Assembly (NCBI RefSeq): GCF_041346945.1
Contig: NZ_CP166850.1
Span: 9,656,501-9,720,500, forward strand
Direction: 5' to 3'
From: Amycolatopsis sp. cg9
GTDB lineage: Bacteria; Actinomycetota; Actinomycetes; Mycobacteriales; Pseudonocardiaceae
Length of the DNA stretch: 64,000 nucleotides
Of the stretch, positions 18,896-27,871 are shown in pieces. The translations under genes were made by a program, and so were the position numbers. Each line of letters begins with the position of its first letter. The stretch's first letter is position 1. Under the pieces are notes generated by a model that saw only the letters and a program-made list of their open reading frames with translations, made no database searches and was not told where the DNA came from.

Positions 18896-18939
18896 AACCC
18901 GCCCCGCGCACCGCCGCCGCCGTGCTAAACAGTGCGGCG

Positions 18940-20172
18940 ATGGGAAAACTGACGCGCCGCGCCCGGGCGAGGGCGGACTACCTCGGCTTCCTCGGCGCCC
19001 GCGAATGGCCGCTCGCCGCGTCGGGTCTCGGGGTGCTGCTCGGGGTCGTCACCATCCTGCCGAGCGCCATCGGCGTGGTGCTTTCGGTCGTCGCGCTCGG
19101 CCTCGGCGTCGCCACCTTCACCCGGGACGTGCGGCTGCTGCGCCGCCGGTGGGCCGGGTTCGAGTTCACCGCCATCGCCGCGCCGTTCCCGGCCGCGGAG
19201 CTGCCGCCGCCCGCCGCGTACCCGCGAGCCGAGTACCTCGCCGTGCCCGCCCGCGGCACGGCGCTGGTCAGCGCCGCGATCGACCGCGACCTCTGGGAAG
19301 AACGGCACACCATCGAGGTCGCGGAGGAGCCGTACCGGCTGCCGCCGTCGCTCAAGGCGACCGCCCCGCACGTCCTCCCGCTGCGCGCCCGCGGCCGGCT
19401 CCTGTTCAACGGTCCGGTCGTCGGCATGCGCGGCGACCCGCTGCCCGCCGCCGGTGCGCGGCCCGCACCGATCCGGCTGCACCGCGCCCGGTTCTTCGAC
19501 GCCGTCTGCTCGAACGAGCTCGGCACGCTCCGCATCACGCGCACCGACACCGGTGAGGAGTGGGACCTGCGCAAGGCCGAGCTCACCGACTCCGCCGGCG
19601 CGCTGCGCGAGCTGAGCGGCAGCTCGCTGGCCGACCACGTCGGCGTCTCCACGGTCGCCTTCACCACCGACGGCAAGCTGATCACCGTCCGGCAGTCGGC
19701 GCTCAACGCCGTGAGCGGGCTGCTGCTGGCGCCGTCGGGCAGCGGCTCGCTCGAACCCCGCGACCTGCGCACGCCGGACGGCGGCACGCGGCGGTCCCTG
19801 CACACCGCGGTCCGCGCAGGGATGGACCGCGAACTGTGCGAGGAAAGCGGCCTCACCCCCGCGGACGTCCGCGAGACGAAGGTCGTCGGGTTCGCCCGCT
19901 GGATGGACCGCGGCGCCAAGCCCGAGTTCTTCGGGCTGACCGAGCTCGCCGTCGACAGCGCGGAGGTCGCCCGGCGCCGCCCGGCCGGCGGCGAACGGCT
20001 CTACAGCTCCGGCCTGACCCTCTTCGACGCCGATCTCCCCGCGATCGGCGCCGCGCTGGCCAGCGGTGTCCCGCTCAGCGAAGCACTTCCCCGGCGGCTC
20101 TGGGAAGACGGTTCCCTGCCGCTCCTGCTGGCCCTGCGCGCCGCCGCGGTGTGGTCGGCCGCCCGGGTTTGA
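18940..20172 (+). CDS. Membrane-anchored Nudix-like protein
   Basis: 410-aa protein with two N-terminal membrane helices (about residues 25-65) and a large cytoplasmic part. Near residue 300 a Nudix-box-like stretch reads GMDRELCEESGL, matching REUxEExGU, but the upstream glycine and first glutamate of the Gx5Ex7 half are absent (a Thr stands at the Glu place). Pyrophosphohydrolase activity is therefore uncertain. ATG at 18940 is preferred over GTG at 18922; a TAAACA about 8 nt upstream suggests leaderless transcription. It is 44 nt from the YchJ-like gene. Substrate and partner unknown. Confidence 0.6.
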   Translation: MGKLTRRARARADYLGFLGAREWPLAASGLGVLLGVVTILPSAIGVVLSVVALGLGVATFTRDVRLLRRRWAGFEFTAIAAPFPAAELPPPAAYPRAEYLAVPARGTALVSAAIDRDLWEERHTIEVAEEPYRLPPSLKATAPHVLPLRARGRLLFNGPVVGMRGDPLPAAGARPAPIRLHRARFFDAVCSNELGTLRITRTDTGEEWDLRKAELTDSAGALRELSGSSLADHVGVSTVAFTTDGKLITVRQSALNAVSGLLLAPSGSGSLEPRDLRTPDGGTRRSLHTAVRAGMDRELCEESGLTPADVRETKVVGFARWMDRGAKPEFFGLTELAVDSAEVARRRPAGGERLYSSGLTLFDADLPAIGAALASGVPLSEALPRRLWEDGSLPLLLALRAAAVWSAARV

Positions 20173-20224
20173 CGGAACCGCCCCTGTTCTCCGCGTGATC
20201 GGCCCGCTACGATCGTCCGCAATT

Positions 20225-20243
20225 GTTAGGGAACTTTACTAAC
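20225..20243. promoter_or_regulatory. Putative chitosanase-type operator (ROK/CsnR-like)
   Basis: Inverted repeat GTTAG-N9-CTAAC with inner GGGAACTTTA, placed 45 nt before the csxA start and just downstream of a possible -10 TACGAT (20208-20213). It resembles the palindrome I remember for the ROK-family repressor CsnR at Streptomyces chitosanase genes (core close to GGAAANTTTCC). No ROK gene lies in the window, so the regulator would act from elsewhere. Confidence 0.5.
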
Positions 20244-20287
20244 GAAAACCCCGTCCCTCGCCGCCGCGGTGCCTAGGAGGCGCGCTA

Positions 20288-23200
20288 GTGAGTCATCGGC
20301 AGAGAAGAACACGGACGACACTGCTGTCGGCGGTCGCCTTGGCCGTCGCGGTGAGCGGGGCGGCCGCCCCGGCCGCCACCGGGCAGGAACCGGCCAAGGC
20401 GGTGGTCGCGGCCGCGGCCCCGGCGACCGCGGTCCCGGGCTTCCTGATCCAGACGTCGGCGCAGGTGAGCGACGACTCCGCGGTCTCCAAACCGGGGTAC
20501 GGCACCGCCGGCTGGTACCCGGTCGGGCCGCGCTCGACCGTCTACGCCGGTCTGCTGGCCAACGGCAAGTACGCCGACCCGTTCTACTCGACCAACATGA
20601 AGAACGTGCCGGTCGCGGACTTCCAGGTCCCGTGGTGGTACCGCACCGACCTCACCGTCACCGACACCACCCAGCGGACCTACCTCGACTTCAGCGGCGT
20701 GCTGTCCAAGGCCGACGTCTGGGTCAACGGGACGCGGATCGCGGACAAGACCCAGGTCAACGGCGCCTACACCCGCCACGACCTGGACATCACCGCGCAG
20801 GTGAAGGCGGGCACCAACAGCATCGCGTTCAAGGTCTACCCCAACGACCCGAACAAGGACCTGTCGATGGGCTGGATCGACTGGGCCCAGACCCCGCCGG
20901 ACCAGAACATGGGCATCGTGCGGGACGTCCTCGTCCGGCGCAGCGGCCCGGTGGCGCTGCGCGGCGGCCACGTCGTCACGAAGCTGACCGGGCTGAGCCA
21001 CGCGAACCTGACGGTGAAGGCCGACGTCCGCAACGACTCCGCGGCCGCCGTGTCCACGACCGTCACCGGCACGGTCGCCGGCAAGGCGATCAGCCAGACC
21101 GTCTCCCTGGCGGCGAAGGAGAAGAAGACCGTCACCTTCCCGGTGGTCGGGATCGACAACCCGCAGGTCTGGTGGCCGGCCGGGATGGGCGGGCAGCCGC
21201 GCTACGACCTCGACCTGACCGCGGCCGTCGGCGGGACGGCGTCGGACACCTCGCACTCGAGCTTCGGCGTGCGCACGGTGACGGCGAACAAGAACTCGAG
21301 CGGCGGCCGGGCGTACACGATCAACGGGCGCCCGCTGCTGATCAAGGGCGGCGGCTACTCGCCGGACCTGTTCCTGCGCTGGAACGAGCAGTACGCGGCG
21401 GACAAGCTCGCCTACGTCAAGGACCTCGGACTCAACACCGTGCGCCTGGAAGGGCACATCGAACCGGACGAGTTCTTCGACCTCGCCGACCGGATGGGCG
21501 TGCTGACGCTGCCCGGCTGGGAGTGCTGCGACAAGTGGGAGGGCCAGGTCAACGGCGACGAGAAGGGTGACCCGTGGACCGCCGCGGACTACCCGGTCGC
21601 CAAGGCGTCGATGACCGCGGAGGCCGAGCGCCTGCGCGACCACCCGAGCGTCATCTCCTTCCTCATCGGCAGCGACTTCGCTCCCGACGCGACGATCGAG
21701 AAGAACTACCTCGACGCGCTGAGCGCCGCGGACTGGCCCACCCCGGTGGTCCCGGCCGCGTCGGCGAAGTCGTCGCCGCAGCTCGGGTCGTCCGGCATGA
21801 AGATGAACGGGCCGTACGACTACGTCCCGCCGAACTACTGGTACGACAAGGCGCACACCGACCTCGGCGGCGCGTGGAGCTTCAACTCCGAAACCAGTGC
21901 CGGGCCGGACATCCCGACCATGGACACGCTCAAGCGGATGCTGTCCTCGAGCGAGCTCGACACGCTGTGGAAGAACCCGTCGGCCGCGCAGTACCACCGG
22001 TCCTCGTCCTCGACGTTCGGCAACCTGAAGCTGTTCGGCGACGCGCTGACCGGCCGCTACGGCAAGCCGGCGAACCTCGACGACTACGTCCGGAAGGCGC
22101 AGCTGGCGCAGTACGAGAACGTCCGCGCCGAGTTCGAGTCGCACTCGCGCAACTTCAGCGACGGCTCGAACCCGGCCACCGGGATCATCTACTGGATGCT
22201 CAACAGCGGCTGGACGTCGCTGCACTGGCAGCTGTTCGACGCCTACCTCGACCAGAACGGCTCCTACTTCGGGGCCAAGAAGGCGAACGAGCCGCTGCAC
22301 ATCCAGTACTCGTACGACACCAAGTCCGTCGTGGTGGTCAACCACAACCACGACGCGGCGTCGGGCCTGACGGCGTCGGTGAAGCTGTACAACCTGGACG
22401 GGACCGAGAAGTTCACCCAGTCCAAGGCCGTTTCGGTGGGCGGTGACGGCGCGAAGACGACCGCGCTGACCATCGGTTCGGTGAGCGGGCTGTCGACGAC
22501 GTACCTGGCGAAGCTGGTGCTCACCGACTCCGCGGGCAAGGAGGTCAGCCGGAACGTGTACTGGCTGTCCACCAAGGCCGACACGCTCGACTGGGGCAAC
22601 AGCGACTGGTACTACACGCCGACGACGTCGTACGCCGACCTGTCCGGGCTCAACGGCCTGGCCCAGGTCTCGCTGGGGTCGACCGCCACGACGACCACCA
22701 ACGGCGACGGCACCACGACGACCAAGGTGACGCTGACGAACCCGGCGGGCGGCAAGGTCCCGGCGTTCTTCGTCGACGCGCACGTGGTCGGCGCGGCGGG
22801 CGCGCCGGTGCTGCCGGTGCGGTGGACCGACAACCAGGTCAGCCTCTGGCCCGGCGAATCGACCACGCTGACGGCGACGTACCGGACCGCGGACCTCAAG
22901 GGCGCCAAGCCGTCCGTGCGGGTCGCGGGCTGGAACACCGGGACGAAGACGATCCCGGCGGACGGCACGGTCACCCCCGGCACCCCGGCCGACTACCAGG
23001 CCGAGGACGCGACGATCACGAACGGCGTCGCGGAGTCCAACCACGCGGGCTTCACCGGCAGCGGGTTCGTCAACTACGACAACGCGACCGGCAGCGCGGT
23101 GGAGTTCTCGGTGACGGCGGCCGCGCCGGGGCCCGCGAACGTCGTCCTGCGGTTCGCCAACGGCACTACGGCGAACCGGCCGATGGACATTTCGGTGAAC

Positions 23201-23362
23201 GGCACGAAGGTGGCGTCCGGGGTGGCGTTCGGCGGCACGGGGAACTGGGACACGTGGCAGACCGTCACGATCCCGGTCACCCTCCCCGCGGGCACGAGCA
23301 AGATCAAGGCGACCGCGACGACCGCCAACGGCGGCCCGAACGTCGACAAGATCACCGTCTAG
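20288..23362 (+). CDS. csxA: Exo-beta-D-glucosaminidase (GH2, CBM35)
   Basis: 1024-aa secreted glycoside hydrolase family 2 enzyme that removes glucosamine from the non-reducing end of chitosan. Order: signal peptide (about residues 1-45), GH2 sugar-binding and Ig-like domains, TIM barrel with general acid Asp463 (LIGSD-FAPD) and nucleophile Glu535 (FNSE-TSAG), C-terminal beta domains and a CBM35 from about residue 900 (DYQAEDATI to NVDKITV). The spacing of the two catalytic residues equals that of A. orientalis CsxA (Asp469/Glu541), and the sequence agrees closely with that protein as I remember it. GTG start with AGGAGG upstream. Likely induced by chitosan breakdown products through the operator-like site upstream. 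Confidence 0.95.
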   Translation: MSHRQRRTRTTLLSAVALAVAVSGAAAPAATGQEPAKAVVAAAAPATAVPGFLIQTSAQVSDDSAVSKPGYGTAGWYPVGPRSTVYAGLLANGKYADPFYSTNMKNVPVADFQVPWWYRTDLTVTDTTQRTYLDFSGVLSKADVWVNGTRIADKTQVNGAYTRHDLDITAQVKAGTNSIAFKVYPNDPNKDLSMGWIDWAQTPPDQNMGIVRDVLVRRSGPVALRGGHVVTKLTGLSHANLTVKADVRNDSAAAVSTTVTGTVAGKAISQTVSLAAKEKKTVTFPVVGIDNPQVWWPAGMGGQPRYDLDLTAAVGGTASDTSHSSFGVRTVTANKNSSGGRAYTINGRPLLIKGGGYSPDLFLRWNEQYAADKLAYVKDLGLNTVRLEGHIEPDEFFDLADRMGVLTLPGWECCDKWEGQVNGDEKGDPWTAADYPVAKASMTAEAERLRDHPSVISFLIGSDFAPDATIEKNYLDALSAADWPTPVVPAASAKSSPQLGSSGMKMNGPYDYVPPNYWYDKAHTDLGGAWSFNSETSAGPDIPTMDTLKRMLSSSELDTLWKNPSAAQYHRSSSSTFGNLKLFGDALTGRYGKPANLDDYVRKAQLAQYENVRAEFESHSRNFSDGSNPATGIIYWMLNSGWTSLHWQLFDAYLDQNGSYFGAKKANEPLHIQYSYDTKSVVVVNHNHDAASGLTASVKLYNLDGTEKFTQSKAVSVGGDGAKTTALTIGSVSGLSTTYLAKLVLTDSAGKEVSRNVYWLSTKADTLDWGNSDWYYTPTTSYADLSGLNGLAQVSLGSTATTTTNGDGTTTTKVTLTNPAGGKVPAFFVDAHVVGAAGAPVLPVRWTDNQVSLWPGESTTLTATYRTADLKGAKPSVRVAGWNTGTKTIPADGTVTPGTPADYQAEDATITNGVAESNHAGFTGSGFVNYDNATGSAVEFSVTAAAPGPANVVLRFANGTTANRPMDISVNGTKVASGVAFGGTGNWDTWQTVTIPVTLPAGTSKIKATATTANGGPNVDKITV

Positions 23363-23369
23363 CCCCGAC

Positions 23370-23408
23370 CCGAGGGCGGCACTTTCCCTACGAAAGTGCC
23401 GCCCTCGG
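23370..23408. terminator. 17-bp hairpin between convergent genes
   Basis: Perfect 17-bp inverted repeat (23370-23386 with 23392-23408) around CCTAC, lying between the stops of csxA and the leftward esterase. The arms carry the unusual core GGCACTTTC. It fits a bidirectional terminator, but the conserved-looking core suggests a member of a dispersed palindrome family. Confidence 0.75.
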
Positions 23409-24794
23409 TCAGTCCCAGAGGAGGCGCTGGGCGCGGTCCGGGTCGGAGACCGTCGTGGAGACGTCGTCGAAGAGGCGCGTGACGCGGTCGGCAGTCGTGT
23501 AGCGGGGCCAGCCCGGGTCGCCGGTCGCGATGAACCGGACCCAGGCGGCGAACATCTCCGTCGCCATCGCCTGCATGCGCTCGGCCGGGAACGTCCGGCC
23601 GGCGAAGAGGAACCGCCAGTTCCTGTTGCGGATGTCGTCGAACACCAGCGGCAGGTCGAGCCCGTGCGGTGCGCCGAGGCCGCGGCCGCGCGGGGCGATC
23701 CGCCAGTCGAGGCGGTACATCCAGGCGTTCGGCTGCTTCTCGGCGAACCGGATCGCCGGGATCCACCAGTCCCCCGCGGTCAACGCGCGGTTGCGGACCT
23801 GCTCCTCAGGCCAGTCGAGCACTTCGCGGTACGCCGCGACGGCCTTCTCGACCTCGGCGGCGTCCAGCATCGTCGAGCCGACGCCCAGGAGCTTGGCGCC
23901 GCCCGACTGCAGCCAGCTGAACAGGTCTTCCTCGTCGGCCGTCGTCCCGATCAGCAGCGGGACGTCGCGGACCGACTCGAGGGGGCGCGAAGGCAGCAGT
24001 TCGTCCCCGACGACCACGCGGTAGGTCACCTTCGTGCCGGACGCCGCCGAAACCCGTTGCTGCGCTTCGAGAATCCGCTGCACCGGCAGGGCAGCGAGGT
24101 CTCCCGGGGCGGCGCCGAGTTCGGACAGGACCGCCGAAGCGATCGCCGCGCCTTCGGCGGGGGTGTGCACGACCGAGCCGACACCGGTGCCGCTCTGCAC
24201 GATCGCCTGGTGGACCAGCCCGCGCGTGGCGGGCACGGCGAGCAGCGTCCCGACCGTGCGGCCGCCGTTGGACTGCCCGGCCAGCGTGACCCGCCCGGGA
24301 TCTCCCCCGAACGCGCCGACGTTGTCCCGCACCCATTCGAGGGCGGCGACCTGGTCGCGCAGGGACAGGTTCGAATCGGCGACGCCGGGCAGGTGCAGCA
24401 GGCCGAGCACGCCGAGCCGGTAGGCGACGGTCACCACGACCACACCGGCGCGGGCGTACGCGGAGGCGTCGAACTGGTGCGGCGCGCCCAGCACGCCGCC
24501 GCCACCGTGGATCCACACCAGCACCGGGTACGAGCCGGGTGCCGCGGGCGCGTAGACGTTCAGGTGGAGGCAGTCCTCGTCGCCGGTGAAGCCCCGGCCG
24601 GTCAGCTCCGGCTGCGGCGCCCGCGCGGCCCACTTCGTCGCGTCGCGTTCCCCGGACCAGGGCGGCACCGGCCGGGGCGCGCGGAACCGCAGCTCCCCCA
24701 CCGGCGGCTCGGCGTAGGGGACGCCGAGGAACGTCCGGACCCCGTCCTGCTCGGACCCGCGCAGCGCGCCGGCCGCGATCTCCACCGTCGTCAC
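23409..24794 (-). CDS. Type-B carboxylesterase
   Basis: 461-aa alpha/beta hydrolase of the carboxylesterase/para-nitrobenzyl esterase family. It shows the family patterns FLGVPYAEPPVGELRFR, EDCLHLNVYAP, the oxyanion-hole HGGGG and the nucleophile motif GQSNGG. A glutamate in TADEEDLF and the histidine in GAPHGLDLP are candidates for the rest of the triad. No signal peptide, so cytoplasmic. The substrate is unspecified, probably small hydrophobic esters. It is divergent from a SnoaL-like gene across a 55-nt region with a MerR-type site. Confidence 0.88.
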   Translation of the reverse strand: MTTVEIAAGALRGSEQDGVRTFLGVPYAEPPVGELRFRAPRPVPPWSGERDATKWAARAPQPELTGRGFTGDEDCLHLNVYAPAAPGSYPVLVWIHGGGGVLGAPHQFDASAYARAGVVVVTVAYRLGVLGLLHLPGVADSNLSLRDQVAALEWVRDNVGAFGGDPGRVTLAGQSNGGRTVGTLLAVPATRGLVHQAIVQSGTGVGSVVHTPAEGAAIASAVLSELGAAPGDLAALPVQRILEAQQRVSAASGTKVTYRVVVGDELLPSRPLESVRDVPLLIGTTADEEDLFSWLQSGGAKLLGVGSTMLDAAEVEKAVAAYREVLDWPEEQVRNRALTAGDWWIPAIRFAEKQPNAWMYRLDWRIAPRGRGLGAPHGLDLPLVFDDIRNRNWRFLFAGRTFPAERMQAMATEMFAAWVRFIATGDPGWPRYTTADRVTRLFDDVSTTVSDPDRAQRLLWD

Positions 24795-24811
24795 GCGGCC
24801 AGCCTAGGAGC

Positions 24812-24842
24812 TTGCCCTGGAGTGCGCTCCAGCGTGTTGACT
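24812..24842 (+). promoter_or_regulatory. MerR-type promoter/operator
   Basis: The perfect dyad CTGGAG-TGCG-CTCCAG (24817-24832) lies between TTGCCC (24812-24817) and TTGACT (24837-24842), a spacing of about 19 nt. Over-long spacers with a central dyad are the hallmark of MerR-family activated promoters. The -10 ends 7 nt before ATG 24850, so the transcript would be leaderless. No MerR gene is in the window. Confidence 0.5.
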
Positions 24843-24849
24843 ACGGGCC

Positions 24850-25257
24850 ATGAGCACAGCCGAAAACAAGCAGCTGCTGAGAACCGCCTTCGACGCCTGG
24901 GCCACCGGCGACATCCGCCCGCTGGTCGCCGCCATGGCCGACGACGTCACCTGGACCGTCAGCGGGCACAACAGCTGGTCCGGCAGCTTCGCCGGCAAGG
25001 ACTCCGTCCGCCGTGACCTGCTGGGTCCCCTCGGCGAACAGTTCGACGGCACCTACACCAGCACCGCGAGCCGCTTCGTCGCCGAAGACGACGTCGTGGT
25101 GGTCGAAGCGCAGGGCCGCGTCGCCACCAAGACCGGGCAGCGCTACGACAACCGGTACTGCTTCGTCTTCCGGCTCGAAGCCGGCCGGATCCGGGAGATC
25201 ACCGAGTACATGGACACCCAGCTGGTCGCCGAGGTGCTCACCGAGCTGGCCAGGTGA
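24850..25257 (+). CDS. SnoaL/NTF2-like protein
   Basis: 135-aa small protein with an NTF2/SnoaL-like cone fold: N-terminal helix NKQLLRTAFDAWATGD, DDVTWTVSGHNSWSGSFAG, strands around VVVVEAQGRVATKTG and a closing YCFVFRLEAGRIREITEYMDTQL. Many relatives are ketosteroid-isomerase-like enzymes or ligand binders; catalytic residues cannot be assigned. Its promoter looks MerR-type. The next gene is 33 nt on. Confidence 0.8.
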   Translation: MSTAENKQLLRTAFDAWATGDIRPLVAAMADDVTWTVSGHNSWSGSFAGKDSVRRDLLGPLGEQFDGTYTSTASRFVAEDDVVVVEAQGRVATKTGQRYDNRYCFVFRLEAGRIREITEYMDTQLVAEVLTELAR

Positions 25258-25290
25258 CACCCGCCGCGGCGGACGGGTAATGATTACCCC

Positions 25291-27174
25291 GTGCACATCG
25301 CGGCAGAGATAGTGGCGCTGGTCGTGACGGTCCTCGTCGTCAGCGCGGTGGCGCGGCGGCTGGACTGGTCCGCCCCGCTGTGCCTGATCGTCGTCGGCGT
25401 CGTCGCGTCGTACGTCCCCGGCGTCCCGGAGTACCACCTCGACCCCGAGGTCGTGCTGCTCGGCCTGCTGCCTCCGCTGCTGTACTCGGCGGCCATCCAG
25501 ACGTCGCTGGTCGACTTCCGGAAGAACCGCGGGGCGATCGGGCTGATGTCGGTCGGGCTGGTCGTGTTCACCGCGCTCGGCGTCGGCCTGGTCGCCTGGG
25601 CGGTGATCCCCGGGCTCCCGCTGGCCGGCGGCATCGCGCTCGGCGCGGTGGTGGCGCCGCCGGACGCGGTCGCCGCCAGCGTCGTCGCGCGCCGGGTCGG
25701 CATGCCCCGCAAGCTGATCCGGCTGCTGGAGGGCGAGAGCCTCTTCAACGACGCGGCCGCGCTGGTCGCCCTCCGCACGGCGATCGCCGCGCTGGCCGGT
25801 TCGGTCAGCCTCTGGCAGGTCGGCGCGGACTTCTTCCGCGCGGCCATCGGCGGCGCCGTGGTCGGCCTGGTCGTCGGCTTCGTCGCCGCGTTCATCCGCG
25901 CCCGGCTGAACGAACCGGTGCTCGACACCGCGCTGTCGTTCGCCGTGCCGTTCATCGCCTACATCCCGGCGGAGGCGATCCACGGCTCCGGCGTGCTCGC
26001 GGTGGTCGTCGCCGGGCTCATCCTCGGGCACAAGGCACCGCAGATCCTGTCCGGCTCCACCCGGCTCGCGTCCCGGCTGAACTGGCAGACCATCGCCTTC
26101 CTGCTGGAGAACATGGTCTTCCTGCTGATCGGCCTGCAGCTGCGGCGGATCCTCGCGGAGGTCGGCGAGAGCGGGCTGTCGCTGCTGACGCTGACCTGGA
26201 TCTGCGTCGCCGTGCTCGGCGCGACCATCCTGACCCGGGTGCTGTGGCTGATCGGCATCGGCACGGTCAAGCGGCTCGAACGGCGCCTGCTGCCCGGCAA
26301 GACCCGGGCGAAGATCTGGCCGTGGCGCTACTCGGCGGTGATCTCCTGGGCGGGCATGCGCGGGGTGGTGACGCTCGCGGCCGCGTTCGTGCTGCCCGCC
26401 GACACCCCGCAGCGGGCCGTGCTGGTGCTCGCCGCGTTCGTCGTCGTGGCCGGCACGCTGGCCGTCCAGGGCATGACGCTGCCGACGCTGATCCGGCGGC
26501 TGCGCCTGCCGCGGCCCGACCCGGCGGAAGACGCGCTGCAGGAAGCGGCCGTCCTGCACGACATGACCCGCGCGGCGCTGGCGAAGCTCGAGGAGATCCG
26601 GCAGCCCGACGACCCGCCGGAGATCATCCAGCGCCTGCGCGACCGGCTGCAGCACCGCGCCGACTCGGCGTGGGAGCAGCTCGGCAGGCAGAGCGCGCTG
26701 GCCGAGACCCCGAGCGACGCCTACCGGCGGTTGCGCCTGCAGCTGCTGGACGTGGAGCGCAACCAGTTCCTCAAGGCGCGCGACAGCGGCAGCGCCGACG
26801 ACGACGTCCTGCGGCGGGTCCTGGAACGGCTCGACATCGAAGAGTCCATGCTGGACCGCGACGAGGAAGAGCCCGAGGTCGAAGGCCGCGAGCTGCGCAC
26901 GCCGGCCGCGACCGCCGGGTCGTGCAAGCACCTGGCCCACGAGTGGGTCGAGCGCGATCCCAGCTCGCCGGACACGTGCGCCGCCTGCGTCGAAGAGGGC
27001 ACGACCTGGGTGCACCTGCGGATGTGCCTCAAGTGCGGCAACGTCGCCTGCTGCGACTCTTCGCCGCGCCGCCACGCCACCCAGCACTTCCACGAATCCC
27101 GCCACCCGGTCATGCGCAGCTTCGAACCCGGGGAGACCTGGCGGTGGTGTTTCGTGGACAAGCAGCTCGGCTAG
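25291..27174 (+). CDS. CPA1 Na+/H+ antiporter with C-terminal ZnF-UBP domain
   Basis: 627-aa monovalent cation/proton antiporter of the CPA1 (NhaP-like) family. About twelve membrane helices occupy residues 1-400, with PPDAVAAS and ESLFNDAAALV typical of the ion-binding helices. A charged cytoplasmic linker (410-540) is followed by a zinc-finger UBP domain (about 545-627: CKHL, CAAC, CLKCGNVACCD, HFHESRHPV). The zinc finger, normally a ubiquitin-tail reader in eukaryotes, is found on some actinobacterial antiporters; its ligand there is unknown. GTG start. Role: pH and sodium homeostasis. Confidence 0.88.
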   Translation: MHIAAEIVALVVTVLVVSAVARRLDWSAPLCLIVVGVVASYVPGVPEYHLDPEVVLLGLLPPLLYSAAIQTSLVDFRKNRGAIGLMSVGLVVFTALGVGLVAWAVIPGLPLAGGIALGAVVAPPDAVAASVVARRVGMPRKLIRLLEGESLFNDAAALVALRTAIAALAGSVSLWQVGADFFRAAIGGAVVGLVVGFVAAFIRARLNEPVLDTALSFAVPFIAYIPAEAIHGSGVLAVVVAGLILGHKAPQILSGSTRLASRLNWQTIAFLLENMVFLLIGLQLRRILAEVGESGLSLLTLTWICVAVLGATILTRVLWLIGIGTVKRLERRLLPGKTRAKIWPWRYSAVISWAGMRGVVTLAAAFVLPADTPQRAVLVLAAFVVVAGTLAVQGMTLPTLIRRLRLPRPDPAEDALQEAAVLHDMTRAALAKLEEIRQPDDPPEIIQRLRDRLQHRADSAWEQLGRQSALAETPSDAYRRLRLQLLDVERNQFLKARDSGSADDDVLRRVLERLDIEESMLDRDEEEPEVEGRELRTPAATAGSCKHLAHEWVERDPSSPDTCAACVEEGTTWVHLRMCLKCGNVACCDSSPRRHATQHFHESRHPVMRSFEPGETWRWCFVDKQLG

Positions 27175-27184
27175 TGTCGGGGCC

Positions 27185-27871
27185 ATGAGCACGCCCGAGC
27201 AGGAGATCGAGTACCGCCAGCACCGCTTCAGCCCGCCCCCGGGCTCGACGGAGATCTTCCTGGTGCGGCACGGCGAGTCGGCTCCCGCCCGCGGGGACAA
27301 CCCCTTCGAGCTGGTCGACGGCCAGGCCGACCCGGAGCTCGCGCCCGACGGCCGCGACCACGCCCGGCGGGTCGGCGACCGGCTGGCCGGCGAGCGGATC
27401 GACGCGATCTACGTGACGACGCTGCGCCGCACGGCGGAGACCGCGGCCCCGCTGGCCGAGAAGCTCGGGATCACCCCCACCGTCGAGCCGGACCTGCGCG
27501 AGATCCACCTCGGCGACTGGGAGAACGGCCTCTTCCGCAAGTACACCGCCGAAGGCCACCCGATCGTCGAACGGCTGTGGAGCGAGCAGCGCTGGGACGT
27601 CATCCCGGGCGCGGAGTCCGACGAGACCTTCGGCGCCCGCCTGCGCGGCGCGCTGACGCGGATCGCGGCCGCGCACCCGGACCAGCGCGTCGCCGTGTTC
27701 ACCCACGGCGGCGTGATCGGCGAGGTGTTCGCGCAGGCCAGCCGCTCGGTCGAGCGCTTCGCGTTCCTCGGCGCGGACAACGGCTCGATCTCGCACCTGG
27801 TGCTGCACGGCGACAACTGGATCATCCGGCGCTTCAACGACACCGGGCACCTGGCCACGCCGCTCGGCTGA
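27185..27871 (+). CDS. Histidine phosphatase family protein
   Basis: 228-aa phosphoglycerate-mutase-like phosphatase. The catalytic FLVRHGES, the second Arg in TTLRRTAETA, the acid in REIHLGDWENG and the second histidine in AVFTHGGV are all present. The length and the WENG motif are as in acid phosphatase/broad-specificity members; the substrate is unknown. It begins 10 nt after the antiporter, probably in one transcript. Its last 38 nt overlap the leftward FetB-like gene. Confidence 0.88.
   Translation: MSTPEQEIEYRQHRFSPPPGSTEIFLVRHGESAPARGDNPFELVDGQADPELAPDGRDHARRVGDRLAGERIDAIYVTTLRRTAETAAPLAEKLGITPTVEPDLREIHLGDWENGLFRKYTAEGHPIVERLWSEQRWDVIPGAESDETFGARLRGALTRIAAAHPDQRVAVFTHGGVIGEVFAQASRSVERFAFLGADNGSISHLVLHGDNWIIRRFNDTGHLATPLG

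Noticed and set aside
20285..23044. Long open frame antisense to csxA
   Set aside because: csxA is certain by homology and catalytic residues; the antisense frame is a composition shadow.
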